58,144 nt of DNA from Bacteroidia bacterium (GCA_039924845.1 JBDTAC010000079.1:1-58144); one strand, 5' to 3'; shown: positions 48,553 through 57,241, counted from the stretch's first letter. Numbers and translations: made by a program. Notes: a model not told the origin generated them from the letters alone.

Positions 48553-50853
48553 TTACTTTAATAATTCTTTCAGTTTAGCTACGGAAGCTCTGTTTTCTGG
48601 AAGTTTCATAGAATTAACCACCTGCTTTTTCTCTTTGTTGGTGAGGTGCCAGCTCAAAGAAATATTATCTCCAGGATCATTTTGCAATTGAAAATCTACA
48701 AAATCAATTTTGCCTTTAAACCACAAACTCGTGTATTCAATCATTTGGTTTTCATTAAAATCTTGAACATTAAAAAGTGTCGCGTAAAGTGTATTGATAG
48801 GTTGTGTAAGCGTTTCGATAATTGTTTTCGGAGCATTGTCTTGTATCGGAAATTCTTTGTGTTTATCGCGTATTTGAACAATCACAATACCACTCGTATT
48901 TTCTTCTATCCATTTTCGGAAAGCATAAATAAATTTTAAAGCTGGCTCTACGCCGTAATTGTCGCGCAAACCAGCATCCATTACTTCAATGGTTGGGATG
49001 CTTGGAAGTTGCGTTGCTGGCATGATATATGGAAAAGTGGCATTCATTCGCAAAGCGCTTGTAAATTTTAAATTGGCAGCATCCTGATTTTTGAAAAATT
49101 TTGAAAATTCGATGTCTTCCACCAATGGATGATTGGTGAGCGAAGGTTGAATATCGTTTTCCGTAAGATAAGAAACCGGTTGCGAAGCAATCACTAATTT
49201 CCTTCCATCGTTAATAACAGTGGGCGTAATAACCATTATCGGAATCAATGCCTTTTTTTCAGGAAGCGTGTAATCGCTGATTCTTTTTTGAAAAACATTG
49301 TCGGTATTTTCATTTAATTTTTTTTCGAAAAAATAACCGCGGTCTTTGGAATAAGAATAATTTCCATCTTTAAATTTCTGAAGGTTGAAAAATAAATCGT
49401 TCGTGGTAATGCTAAATGCCAATGGATTTAAAATATCTTTCGAGATATTGACCAAGAAAGAATCGGGATATAAATTTTTAATTTTTCCTTGTTGTTGCTC
49501 CAAATACAATTCGCGCAAATACGCTGCACCAATAATTCCGCCAGAAGATCCGGTAATTAATTCGATGTGTTTTAGCAATTCTCCTCCTAAAATACTATCG
49601 GTATGTTGCAAGGTGTAAAACGTCCATAAAGAAGAACGCAAGCCACCTCCGCTGGTACAAACAATTACAAATTTTGGTTTTTGATTTCGCGCTAAACTAT
49701 TTATTGCATTTTTCGAAACCCAATTATTCAGTATTTTTGTCGTGCTATCAATATCATTATTACGCTGTGTTTTATTGATATCTGATTGATCTAAAATACC
49801 GTTAGTCAAAATTGCTTTTGGCACGGTATAATCCATCCCGTAAGCCCTACTACCAGAATTTGCAATATCATAATGCGATACAAAATTAATTATTACCAAA
49901 ACGATGCAAGACACCGTAACCGACCAACCTCTGAGCCAAGTATAGGTTGCACTTGTCAGCATTAAAAACATGGTGAACAATAAAAAAACACTGGCTCCAG
50001 CAGGAATTTGAAACACCGAAACATCGCGAAACAATCCCAATAAAATAAGGCTTACCACAGCAATTATTTCAAAAAGAGCAGCACTGACGTGGTTTTGCTT
50101 AAAAACTTTGATTAGTTTTTCTTTTTCATAATGCTCGTATCCACGCGCTAATTTAATTCTGAAAAGAGTACTCATATACGTTTCCACGTGCCAATCTCTT
50201 TTATTTTCAGGGTTTTTCGGAGAATCCACGTTTTGCCAATCCATGTTTTCTTTTAATGCGATGCGCTGACTCTTTCGGATTTTTAATTCCGGATTTCCAT
50301 CGTCGCTGCTAATCACACCAAACATTTTTTGAATGTCTTTATTTGCCCAACGGAAATATAAAATCGAAAATAAAATGAACGAAATATTTCCCGTTAAAAA
50401 TCCCGCAATATGCATCCACACATATTTTGGCGCTACTAATTGCGAATGTGTTTGAAACTTGTATATCGAGACACAATAAACAAAAACAAAAATTACTGGA
50501 ATAATTAAATTATTGAGACAAAATTTAAAAAAAGGATTTGAAAGCGTTGCCAGGAAAGGAAACCGAAACGCATTGGTAATGTACGAAGCAATGTTGAAAG
50601 CCATAATAAAACCTCCGCAAGCAAAACCCAACAATAAATAAGAACGGAAATCTACTTGACCTAAATATTCAGGATCTAAAAAAAGATACGGAACACCGTA
50701 TTTAATGGCAACTACTTGTGTAATACAACCAAAAAATAGCAACCAAAAAAGGACTAACAATTGATTTTTTTTCAGTACAACAAAAAAAAGTTGTAATGGG
50801 AAAGAGTAAACAACCCGCCTCAAACTTTGATGTTTCTCAAACAGAATTTTCAT
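48553..50853 (-). CDS. Membrane-anchored patatin-like phospholipase
   Basis: A 766-residue protein. The N-terminal ~350 residues hold about seven or more transmembrane segments (LLVLFWLLFFGCITQVVAI, LLLGFACGGFIMAFNIASY, FLTGNISFILFSILYF, AALFEIIAVVSLILLGLF, ...). The C-terminal part is a patatin hydrolase: oxyanion loop CTSGGGLRSSLW, nucleophile ITGSSGGIIGAAYL and catalytic Asp in VMDAGLRDNYGVEPAL. It probably hydrolyses lipids at the inner membrane. ATG 50853 is chosen over an in-frame start at 50871. No neighbours on its strand except ykgJ upstream. Confidence 0.82.
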   Translation of the reverse strand: MKILFEKHQSLRRVVYSFPLQLFFVVLKKNQLLVLFWLLFFGCITQVVAIKYGVPYLFLDPEYLGQVDFRSYLLLGFACGGFIMAFNIASYITNAFRFPFLATLSNPFFKFCLNNLIIPVIFVFVYCVSIYKFQTHSQLVAPKYVWMHIAGFLTGNISFILFSILYFRWANKDIQKMFGVISSDDGNPELKIRKSQRIALKENMDWQNVDSPKNPENKRDWHVETYMSTLFRIKLARGYEHYEKEKLIKVFKQNHVSAALFEIIAVVSLILLGLFRDVSVFQIPAGASVFLLFTMFLMLTSATYTWLRGWSVTVSCIVLVIINFVSHYDIANSGSRAYGMDYTVPKAILTNGILDQSDINKTQRNNDIDSTTKILNNWVSKNAINSLARNQKPKFVIVCTSGGGLRSSLWTFYTLQHTDSILGGELLKHIELITGSSGGIIGAAYLRELYLEQQQGKIKNLYPDSFLVNISKDILNPLAFSITTNDLFFNLQKFKDGNYSYSKDRGYFFEKKLNENTDNVFQKRISDYTLPEKKALIPIMVITPTVINDGRKLVIASQPVSYLTENDIQPSLTNHPLVEDIEFSKFFKNQDAANLKFTSALRMNATFPYIMPATQLPSIPTIEVMDAGLRDNYGVEPALKFIYAFRKWIEENTSGIVIVQIRDKHKEFPIQDNAPKTIIETLTQPINTLYATLFNVQDFNENQMIEYTSLWFKGKIDFVDFQLQNDPGDNISLSWHLTNKEKKQVVNSMKLPENRASVAKLKELLK

Positions 50854-50928
50854 ATTTGTGATGAGTAGCACATAAAACGAACTCGTTGGTTATGCGAAAG
50901 TAATAAAAAGTGTACGAATTATTCGGTT

Positions 50929-51408
50929 TTATTTTTCGTAAACCAATTTTAATTTTTCGGCAATTTCAGCAACGGCAGGACAAACCGCGACATTTTCGAG
51001 CGTTAAATCCAGTAATTGATAAAATTTTTTTCGGTCGGTATGTGGATATTCGCGACAAGCAGTTGGGCGATGATCGTAAATAGTACACAAATTTTCGGCA
51101 TCCAAAAACGTGCAAGGCGCACTGTTCAACACAAAATCTTTGTCTGCATCTTCGTGTAAATATTTTTCGATAAACTGCGAAGGCCTTATTTTAAAGTATT
51201 TCGAAAGGCGTTCAATGTCTTTTTGAGAAAAAATCGGACTTGTAGTTTTGCAACAATTGGCACAGGTTAAACAATCGGTGTGCGCAAAAACTTCGTGATG
51301 CAATTCATGTACGACATTATCTAAATCCTTTGGATTTTTACGTTTTAATTTTAAAAAAAACTTTTTCGTATCCTCGTGAATCGCTTTCGCAGAACTATGT
51401 TTTTTCAT
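50929..51408 (-). CDS. YkgJ-family cysteine-cluster protein
   Basis: A 159-residue protein with the Fe/Zn-cluster signature: CLTCANCCKTTSPIFSQKDI, then CTFLDAENLCTIYDHRPTACREYPH and a late CPA. Family members (UPF0153/CxxCxxCC) bind an iron-sulfur or zinc centre; the physiological role is unclear. It is separated from the patatin gene by 75 bases. Confidence 0.87.
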   Translation of the reverse strand: MKKHSSAKAIHEDTKKFFLKLKRKNPKDLDNVVHELHHEVFAHTDCLTCANCCKTTSPIFSQKDIERLSKYFKIRPSQFIEKYLHEDADKDFVLNSAPCTFLDAENLCTIYDHRPTACREYPHTDRKKFYQLLDLTLENVAVCPAVAEIAEKLKLVYEK

Positions 51409-51409
51409 C

Positions 51410-51433
51410 TTCGAAAAATTATTTTTTTGAACC
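51410..51433. repeat. Dispersed A/T palindrome
   Basis: Exact core directly upstream of the YkgJ gene start (minus strand). Confidence 0.85.
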
Positions 51434-51455
51434 GCAATTTAAAACTAAAATTTAG

Positions 51456-51480
51456 CCTTCCGAAAAATTATTTTTTCAAA
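51456..51480. repeat. Dispersed A/T palindrome
   Basis: Exact core, second copy in the divergent intergenic region. Confidence 0.85.
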
Positions 51481-51525
51481 GTGCTTTTATTAGTACATTT
51501 ATATACTCAATTTTTGTACTGCTGA

Positions 51526-53184
51526 ATGAAATCGCTCAAAAAACAAAGTATTTTTATATTGTTCGCTTTATTAGGAAGTGCTTGCCAAAACAGTTCAAAC
51601 AATACAGCTAATAAAATAACTAAGCAAGATTCTATTCCTGCCATTTCTAAACAAGACGATACAACAGAAAGGGTAAAAAAAGCGGATACCGTTGTTTCAA
51701 TAACCAAAAAAAATGACAGCACTGATGCAATTCATTCGGCAAAAAAAGAAAAATTAAACAGCCAAAAATCTACCCATTTTGTTTCTGAAAAAGCGGAAAA
51801 AGAATTTGCTGTTTTTTTGGATTCAATTGCTCCTCCTGCCACTTATTTTAATATTAAAAGCAATATTGATACTACGTTGTTGGGAAAAAAAGGCACATTT
51901 ATTTTTGTTCCTCGTAATTGTTTTGTGCTACAAAATGGTCAAGTTTATAAAGGCAAAATAAGATTGCAATTAAAAGAAGTATTTGATAAAAGCGATATGA
52001 TTTTGTCTAATCTTCAAACGGAAAGCAATGGAAAATTATTAGAATCAGGCGGGATGATATACTTGGATGCAAATGGCGCAAATGGCGAGGAATTAAATAT
52101 TAAAAAAGGGGCAAATTTATACGTAGAAATTCCTACAAAAGAACAAAAGGCAGGAATGGAAGTTTATCAAGGGAATTATTCGCATAACACTAATCAAATA
52201 AATTGGACTTCGCCAAAAGCATTAGAAAAACAATTGATTCCGATTCCAATAGAGTATTTAGATTTTGAATGGATTAGGTTGGCAAACGGAGATACCACAA
52301 AAGAAAATGAGGAAATAAAAATATTAAATGCACAAGAAGAAATGTCTAAAAATACCAAATATGAAAACACATTTGTAGCAACACGCGAATTTCAAAAAAG
52401 ATTTTCGTTGGCATCTGCTTGCGCTGAGAAATTATGGCAATTTGATTATAAAAAATATGATACCTTTTTGGATATATATTTAACTAATTTGGATAAAGAT
52501 TTATGGTATTGCGATTCATTGTTTTATAAAAAAGCTCAGATAGAATTTTTGAAAAAACTAAAAAGCGTAGGACAAACTACGTTTCAAAACGACTATACTT
52601 ACGATGAACGTGATGTTAATGAGTTATACAAAGGAGAGCATTTAGGAAAAGTGATGTCCATAAAAAATTATGGAATAAATCTGTCAGCTACCAATGCTTA
52701 TCAACTATTACTGAAAAAAGGCATTAGTAAAAAAGAGGCATTGGATGAAATACGGAAATATAGAATACAACAAGGAATAATTAGCGAAATACGTAAAAAA
52801 ATAAATGAAGATTACTTAACGTATCAATTTAATATGACGCATTTGGGTTGGGTAAATGTGGATGTTTGCGTTTATAAAGGGCAAAGAAAAGATTTTTTTG
52901 TGCAAGTTAAGGATGCGCCTAACGATATTAAGATGAAGGCGTTTATTGTTTTGGATAAAATGAATTCCGTTTTGTCCAAAGGTATTGAAGCGAATACTTG
53001 TACTTTTTATGATTTTCCATCAGGACAAAAGAAGAAGATTTTTATTTATGGTTACAAAGATGGAGTTCCTTATTTTGGGTATAAAGATGTTCAAAATGGC
53101 AATAATACAACAGAAGCAATAACACTACAAAAAACAACATTTGAAAGTTTGGAAAAAAATATAAAAACTATTTTGGCAAAATAG
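51526..53184 (+). CDS. Uncharacterised large lipoprotein
   Basis: A 552-residue exported protein. MKSLKKQSIFILFALLGSAC is a lipoprotein signal with Cys20; residues 21-90 are Ser/Thr/Lys-rich and probably a flexible tether. The folded part begins near SEKAEKEFAVFLDSIAPPATYFNIKSNIDTTLLGKKGTFIFVPRNCF, which looks like a ZU5/beta-sandwich-type opening, followed by VQLKEVFDKSDMILSNLQTESNGKLLESGGMIYLDA. I do not recognise a named family. The tail contains a beta-rich repeat (KIFIYGYKDGVPYFGYKDV). Confidence 0.7.
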   Translation: MKSLKKQSIFILFALLGSACQNSSNNTANKITKQDSIPAISKQDDTTERVKKADTVVSITKKNDSTDAIHSAKKEKLNSQKSTHFVSEKAEKEFAVFLDSIAPPATYFNIKSNIDTTLLGKKGTFIFVPRNCFVLQNGQVYKGKIRLQLKEVFDKSDMILSNLQTESNGKLLESGGMIYLDANGANGEELNIKKGANLYVEIPTKEQKAGMEVYQGNYSHNTNQINWTSPKALEKQLIPIPIEYLDFEWIRLANGDTTKENEEIKILNAQEEMSKNTKYENTFVATREFQKRFSLASACAEKLWQFDYKKYDTFLDIYLTNLDKDLWYCDSLFYKKAQIEFLKKLKSVGQTTFQNDYTYDERDVNELYKGEHLGKVMSIKNYGINLSATNAYQLLLKKGISKKEALDEIRKYRIQQGIISEIRKKINEDYLTYQFNMTHLGWVNVDVCVYKGQRKDFFVQVKDAPNDIKMKAFIVLDKMNSVLSKGIEANTCTFYDFPSGQKKKIFIYGYKDGVPYFGYKDVQNGNNTTEAITLQKTTFESLEKNIKTILAK

Positions 53185-53185
53185 A

Positions 53186-53211
53186 ACTTCCGAAAAATTA
53201 TTTTTTTGAAA
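53186..53211. repeat. Dispersed A/T palindrome
   Basis: Exact core with CTTCC left arm, 2 bases after the lipoprotein stop. Confidence 0.86.
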
Positions 53212-53237
53212 GACTTTTTTACGCTTCTGAAAAAACA

Positions 53238-53262
53238 CATTTGAAAAATTATTTTTTCAAAG
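53238..53262. repeat. Dispersed A/T palindrome
   Basis: Exact core in the same 134-bp gap, 26 bases from the previous copy, 57 bases before anmK. Confidence 0.86.
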
Positions 53263-53318
53263 CGTAATTCTCATCTGATTCTTCTAAACTTATTTTCACT
53301 AATCTTGTATTCGATAAA

Positions 53319-54425
53319 ATGAAGCAAGAATATAAAGTAATCGGAATTATGTCGGGCACTTCGCTGGACGGAGTGGACATCGCTTTGTGTCGTTTTGTTT
53401 TGGAAAATGATAAATGGAAATACTTTCTCGAAAAAGCCGAAACCATTCCATATACAAAGACTTGGAAAAAAAAGCTTTCTACGATTGAAAATAGTTCCGC
53501 ATTTGATTTTGCTTTGGGAAACGCGGAATACGGCACATTGTTAGGAAACCTAATTAATTCCTTTTTGAAAAAATATTTTTTGAAAGCCGATTTTATCGCT
53601 TCTCACGGACATACTATTTTTCATCAGCCAGAAAAAAAATTAACGTTTCAGTTGGGAGATGGAGCCGCGATTGCGGCGATTTGCAATTTACCTGTGATGT
53701 GTGATTTTAGATCCTTGGATGTGGCTTTGGGCGGACAAGGCGCGCCATTGGTACCTGCCGGAGATGTACTTCTTTTTTCAGAATATGATTTTTGTTTGAA
53801 TTTGGGAGGTTTTGCAAATGTATCGTTTCAGAAAAAAAATAAACGCATCGCATTTGATATTTGTCCAGTAAATTTAGTCGTAAATTATTTGTGTGAAGGA
53901 ATCGGAAAACCTTTTGATGACAAAGGAAAAATGGGAAAAAACGGGAAAATAAATTCCTCGCTTTTGGCGGAATTAAATAAATTACCTTTTTATCATCTTC
54001 CTATAAATAAGCCGAAATCATTGGGAAAAGAATGGGTTTTGAAAAATATTTTTCCAATACTTAAAAAATATGAAATTCCGTTGAACGATAAAATCCGAAC
54101 TTTTTACGAGCACATTTCCATTCAATTAAACAAGGCATTAGAAAAAGAAAAAATCGGAAATGTATTGGTAACAGGCGGCGGCGCACACAATGATTTTTTG
54201 ATGGAATGTCTTCGAAAAAATTCTTCGCACACTTTTATTTTACCCGAAAAAAAAGTAATTGATTTTAAAGAAGCGCTGATTTTTGCATTTTTAGGCGTAT
54301 TGCGCTGGCGCTACGAAATAAATTGTTTGCAATCCGTAACCGGAGCTATCAAAAACAGTGTGAGCGGATGTATTTATTGGGGCAATAAAAAACCCGATCG
54401 TACAAAAATGCACAATCGGGAATAA
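53319..54425 (+). CDS. anmK: Anhydro-N-acetylmuramic acid kinase
   Basis: A 368-residue sugar kinase of cell-wall recycling that opens and phosphorylates 1,6-anhydro-MurNAc to MurNAc-6-P. VIGIMSGTSLDGVDIALCRF is the N-terminal ATP/substrate signature; IASHGHTIFHQP, LGGQGAPLVPAGDVLLF, LNLGGFANVSF and the C-terminal VLVTGGGAHNDFL are intact. It ends near a hairpin shared with the convergent small gene. murQ is not adjacent. Confidence 0.95.
   Translation: MKQEYKVIGIMSGTSLDGVDIALCRFVLENDKWKYFLEKAETIPYTKTWKKKLSTIENSSAFDFALGNAEYGTLLGNLINSFLKKYFLKADFIASHGHTIFHQPEKKLTFQLGDGAAIAAICNLPVMCDFRSLDVALGGQGAPLVPAGDVLLFSEYDFCLNLGGFANVSFQKKNKRIAFDICPVNLVVNYLCEGIGKPFDDKGKMGKNGKINSSLLAELNKLPFYHLPINKPKSLGKEWVLKNIFPILKKYEIPLNDKIRTFYEHISIQLNKALEKEKIGNVLVTGGGAHNDFLMECLRKNSSHTFILPEKKVIDFKEALIFAFLGVLRWRYEINCLQSVTGAIKNSVSGCIYWGNKKPDRTKMHNRE
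53562..53584. repeat. A/T palindrome variant inside anmK
   Basis: ATAT-centred core, read as LKKYFLKA. Confidence 0.5.
54387..54420 (-). terminator. Terminator for the small acidic-tail gene, inside the anmK 3' end
   Basis: On the minus strand CCCGAT...ATCGGG (6-bp stem plus two inner pairs, loop about 12) is followed by TTTTTT. It overlaps the last codons of anmK on the plus strand. A perfect A/T palindrome of another kind (AATAAAAAAATATTTTTTATT, 54421-54441) lies beside it. Confidence 0.6.
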
Positions 54426-54440
54426 AAAAATATTTTTTAT

Positions 54441-54698
54441 TCAGAATTCATCTTCAAAAAAGCGATCTTCTTCCTCGTCATCATCAATGCTTCCATGAGC
54501 GAGGTCTTCAAATTTTATGTCCTCGTCTGGCATTGCATCCAAATCTTCGTCGTCATCGTTAGCGACTGATTTTTTCCAGTTTTTCTTTTTTTCCTTGTCT
54601 TTCAAAGGCGTTAGCTTAGAAGGTTTTCTCAATTCACCTGAATCGGATTTTCCTGCTTTTTTTGGCAAACTTTTTTTTGAATTTGTTACTTTTTTCAT
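54441..54698 (-). CDS. Small bipartite-charge protein
   Basis: An 85-residue protein, almost entirely charged. The N-terminal half is basic (MKKVTNSKKSLPKKAGKSD... KDKEKKKNWKKS), the C-terminal half strongly acidic (DDDEDLDAMPDEDIKFED...DDDEEEDRFFEDEF). Probably disordered. A TAAATTTG -7 box at 54739-54746 and a terminator at its end support a real gene. Similar small acidic-tailed proteins occur in Bacteroidota; function unknown. Confidence 0.65.
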   Translation of the reverse strand: MKKVTNSKKSLPKKAGKSDSGELRKPSKLTPLKDKEKKKNWKKSVANDDDEDLDAMPDEDIKFEDLAHGSIDDDEEEDRFFEDEF

Positions 54699-54738
54699 CG
54701 CTGAATTTTATGATTCAATTTTTGAACTTTTAAAAAAA

Positions 54739-54746
54739 CAAATTTA
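54739..54746 (-). promoter_or_regulatory. Bacteroidota -7 box (TAAATTTG)
   Basis: TAnnTTTG match on the minus strand, 40 bases before ATG 54698. Confidence 0.5.
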
Positions 54747-54789
54747 ATTTCGACAACAATTATACAAATTTTCAAAAAAATAATAACAT

Positions 54790-54813
54790 CTCAAAAAAAA
54801 TATTTTTCGAGAT
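54790..54813. repeat. A/T palindrome, ATAT variant with CATCTC/GAGATG arms
   Basis: CATCTC-AAAAAAAATATTTTT-CGAGATG: the outer arms are complementary but differ from the usual CTTC/GAAG, so this may be an independent palindrome. Confidence 0.55.
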
Positions 54814-54830
54814 GATTAAAACAATCCTCC

Positions 54831-54838
54831 TATTTTTG
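54831..54838 (+). promoter_or_regulatory. Bacteroidota -7 box (TATTTTTG)
   Basis: TAnnTTTG match 23 bases before ATG 54862. Confidence 0.6.
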
Positions 54839-54861
54839 TATAAAATTAGAAAAAAATTCTT

Positions 54862-56088
54862 ATGAAAGATTTACTCGAGAAGTACGAAAATAAAAAACCA
54901 GAAATAGTTTTTGAATGGAAAGATGCCGAATCGGAAGCAGAAGGTTGGATCGTTATTAATTCCTTACGAGGTGGTGCTGCAGGTGGCGGAACGCGCATGC
55001 GGAAAGGTTTAGATAAACGCGAAGTAGAATCTTTGGCGAAAACAATGGAAGTGAAATTTACCGTTTCTGGACCGCAAATTGGTGGCGCTAAATCGGGTAT
55101 TAATTTTGATCCTGCCGATCCACGTAAAAAAGAAGTTTTAAAACGTTGGTACAAAGCGGTAATGCCTTTGTTGAAAAATTATTATGGAACCGGCGGAGAT
55201 ATGAATGTGGATGAAATTCATGAAGTGATCCCGATTACGGAGGATTTTGGCTTGTGGCATCCGCAAGAAGGCATTGTGAATGGGCACTTCCGTCCGGCAG
55301 AGAACGAAAAAATTCATAAAATCGGTCAGTTGAGAATGGGCGTTTCAAAAGTAATCGAAGACACAACGTATTCGCCCAATCCATCCAAAAAATACGTGGT
55401 TGCCGATATGATTACCGGTTTTGGCGTGTCAGAATCTATTAAACATTATTATACGATTTACGGTGGCGCGATAAAAGGTAAAAAGGTAATTGTACAAGGC
55501 TGGGGTAATGTGGCTGCCGCTGCGGCGTATTATTTATCGCAAGCTGGCGCTCTAATTGTTGGTATTATTGATGTAAACGGCGGACTTATTTCCGAAAACG
55601 GCTTTACGTTTGACGAAATTAAAAAATTATTTGCTGAAAAGAAAAATAATAAATTGGTTCATGAAAAATTAATTCCTTTCACAGAAATAAATCAAAAAAT
55701 TTGGGAAACGAAGGCGGATATTTTTATTCCTGCCGCAGCTTCTCGATTAATGACGAAAGAACAAGTGGAGAATTTAATTAAAAATGGTTTGCAAGTGATT
55801 GCTTGCGGTGCTAATGTGCCTTTTGCTGACAAAGAAATATTTTTTGGACCAATTGCGGAATATGCCGATTCTAAAATTAGTGTGATTCCTGATTTTATCG
55901 CTAATTGCGGAATGGCACGAGTTTTTGCGTATTTGATGCAAAGTAATATCGAACTTTCTGACGCCGGAATTTTTACAGATGTATCCACAACCATGCGCAA
56001 AGCCTTGGAAGAAGCGCATCGCATAAATAATTCAAAAAATAATATTGCGAAAACTGCTTTTGAAATTGCCTTAAAAAAATTAATTTAA
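54862..56088 (+). CDS. Glu/Leu/Phe/Val-type amino-acid dehydrogenase
   Basis: A 408-residue NAD(P)-dependent dehydrogenase. The N-terminal domain has GGAAGGGTRMRKGLDKREVESLAKTMEVKFTVSGPQIGGAKSGINFDP with the catalytic lysine, and YYGTGGDMNVDEI with the second active-site region; the C-terminal Rossmann domain has KVIVQGWGNVAAAAAYYLSQAGALIVGIIDVNG and ACGANVPF. Whether it prefers glutamate or a branched-chain amino acid cannot be told from sequence alone. Its stop and the MscS start overlap (TAATG). Confidence 0.88.
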   Translation: MKDLLEKYENKKPEIVFEWKDAESEAEGWIVINSLRGGAAGGGTRMRKGLDKREVESLAKTMEVKFTVSGPQIGGAKSGINFDPADPRKKEVLKRWYKAVMPLLKNYYGTGGDMNVDEIHEVIPITEDFGLWHPQEGIVNGHFRPAENEKIHKIGQLRMGVSKVIEDTTYSPNPSKKYVVADMITGFGVSESIKHYYTIYGGAIKGKKVIVQGWGNVAAAAAYYLSQAGALIVGIIDVNGGLISENGFTFDEIKKLFAEKKNNKLVHEKLIPFTEINQKIWETKADIFIPAAASRLMTKEQVENLIKNGLQVIACGANVPFADKEIFFGPIAEYADSKISVIPDFIANCGMARVFAYLMQSNIELSDAGIFTDVSTTMRKALEEAHRINNSKNNIAKTAFEIALKKLI

Positions 56089-57194
56089 TGGAACAAATTC
56101 AGACGTATTTAAATGCTGTTTTTTTAGACAATCCACTGAAAAATTATTTTTGGTTTGCGCTCATTATTATCGCTGGGTTCTCCCTAAAAAAAGTTATTTC
56201 AAAGCTCGCTGCAAAAATAATTTTTCGTTTTTTACACCGTTTTTCGAAAGCAGTTAGTTTCGAAAAATTATATATTTTATTGAAAAAACCATTTCGGTTT
56301 TTCATCATTGTTCTTACTTTTTATTTCGCATTTGATCGACTTCAATTTCCGCAAAATTGGCAATTGGTATCGAAAGAAATATTTGGAATTCGGATGCTTA
56401 TTTTTGGCGTATTTGAAACTGGGATTATTATTTCCATTACTTGGGTTACGCTTCGCATCATTGATTTCCTTGGACTTGAATTATTGCACAGAACAGCTCA
56501 GAAAGGTTCTAAATCGGACGATCAATTAGTACCTTTTTTTAAAGAAGCAGCGAAAATAATTGTCGTTATTTTTTGCATTTTTTTTATGCTCGGTACTATT
56601 TTTAAAGTAAACGTAGCTTCGCTGATTGCCGGTTTAGGAATTGGCGGTTTGGCAGTTGCTTTAGCAGCAAAAGAATCCATCGAAAATTTATTGGGATCCT
56701 TTACAATTTTTTTAGATAAACCTTTTGTGATTGGCGATTTAATTCAAGTGGGCGATATCAACGGAACAGTTGAAAAAATTGGCTTTCGCAGCACGCGTAT
56801 TCGAACCATCGAAAAAAGTTATCTCACCGTTCCAAATAAAAAGTTGGTAGAATCTGAATTGGATAATTTATCTCTGAGAACCTTTCGCAGAGCCAATTTT
56901 AATATTGGTTTGGTGTACGAAACTAAAGCAAATCAAATTAAAAGTATCGTAAAAGAAATACAAGAACTATTAGATTCTCATCCGCATACCAATCAAGATG
57001 GACGCGTGAAATTTCATGGATTTGGTGATAGTTCTTTGGATGTGATGGTGGTGTATTATGTGGATACCATTGAGTGGGACGTGTATTTAGACGTGCGCGA
57101 AGAAATCAATTATAAAATTATGGAAATTGTAGAGGCAAACAATTCTGGCTTTGCTTTTCCTTCGCAAACGGTTTATATGGCTCCGAAAAAATAA
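56088..57194 (+). CDS. MscS-family mechanosensitive channel
   Basis: A 368-residue channel. About four transmembrane helices; the pore helix and following beta domain are clear: VNVASLIAGLGIGGLAVALAAKESIENLLGSFTIFLDKPFVIGDLIQVGDINGTVEKIGFRSTRIRT and LTVPNKKL. It relieves osmotic pressure. The ATG overlaps the dehydrogenase stop by one base, so the two are translationally coupled. Two partial A/T palindromes lie inside (about 56137-56155 and 56213-56231), and the TAA stop is in an exact copy. Confidence 0.93.
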   Translation: MEQIQTYLNAVFLDNPLKNYFWFALIIIAGFSLKKVISKLAAKIIFRFLHRFSKAVSFEKLYILLKKPFRFFIIVLTFYFAFDRLQFPQNWQLVSKEIFGIRMLIFGVFETGIIISITWVTLRIIDFLGLELLHRTAQKGSKSDDQLVPFFKEAAKIIVVIFCIFFMLGTIFKVNVASLIAGLGIGGLAVALAAKESIENLLGSFTIFLDKPFVIGDLIQVGDINGTVEKIGFRSTRIRTIEKSYLTVPNKKLVESELDNLSLRTFRRANFNIGLVYETKANQIKSIVKEIQELLDSHPHTNQDGRVKFHGFGDSSLDVMVVYYVDTIEWDVYLDVREEINYKIMEIVEANNSGFAFPSQTVYMAPKK

Positions 57195-57204
57195 TTTTTC
57201 AAAG
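57181..57204. repeat. Dispersed A/T palindrome
   Basis: Exact core; it writes the last codons (PKK) and TAA stop of the MscS gene. Confidence 0.87.
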
Positions 57205-57215
57205 CTCAATAAAAT

Positions 57216-57241
57216 CGTTTCAAAAAAATAATTTTTCGAAC
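57216..57241. repeat. Dispersed A/T palindrome
   Basis: Exact core, 12 bases after the previous copy. Confidence 0.86.

Noticed and set aside
54517-54747. Plus-strand frame of 76 codons opposite the small acidic gene
   Set aside because: A low-complexity mirror (Ser/Phe-rich) of the charged protein; the minus strand has promoter and terminator.
5532-57241. Calling every A/T palindrome an intrinsic terminator
   Set aside because: Many copies lie inside genes or in 5' leaders, and genuine GC-stem terminators (recA, 30165, 30523) occur separately, sometimes beside a copy.
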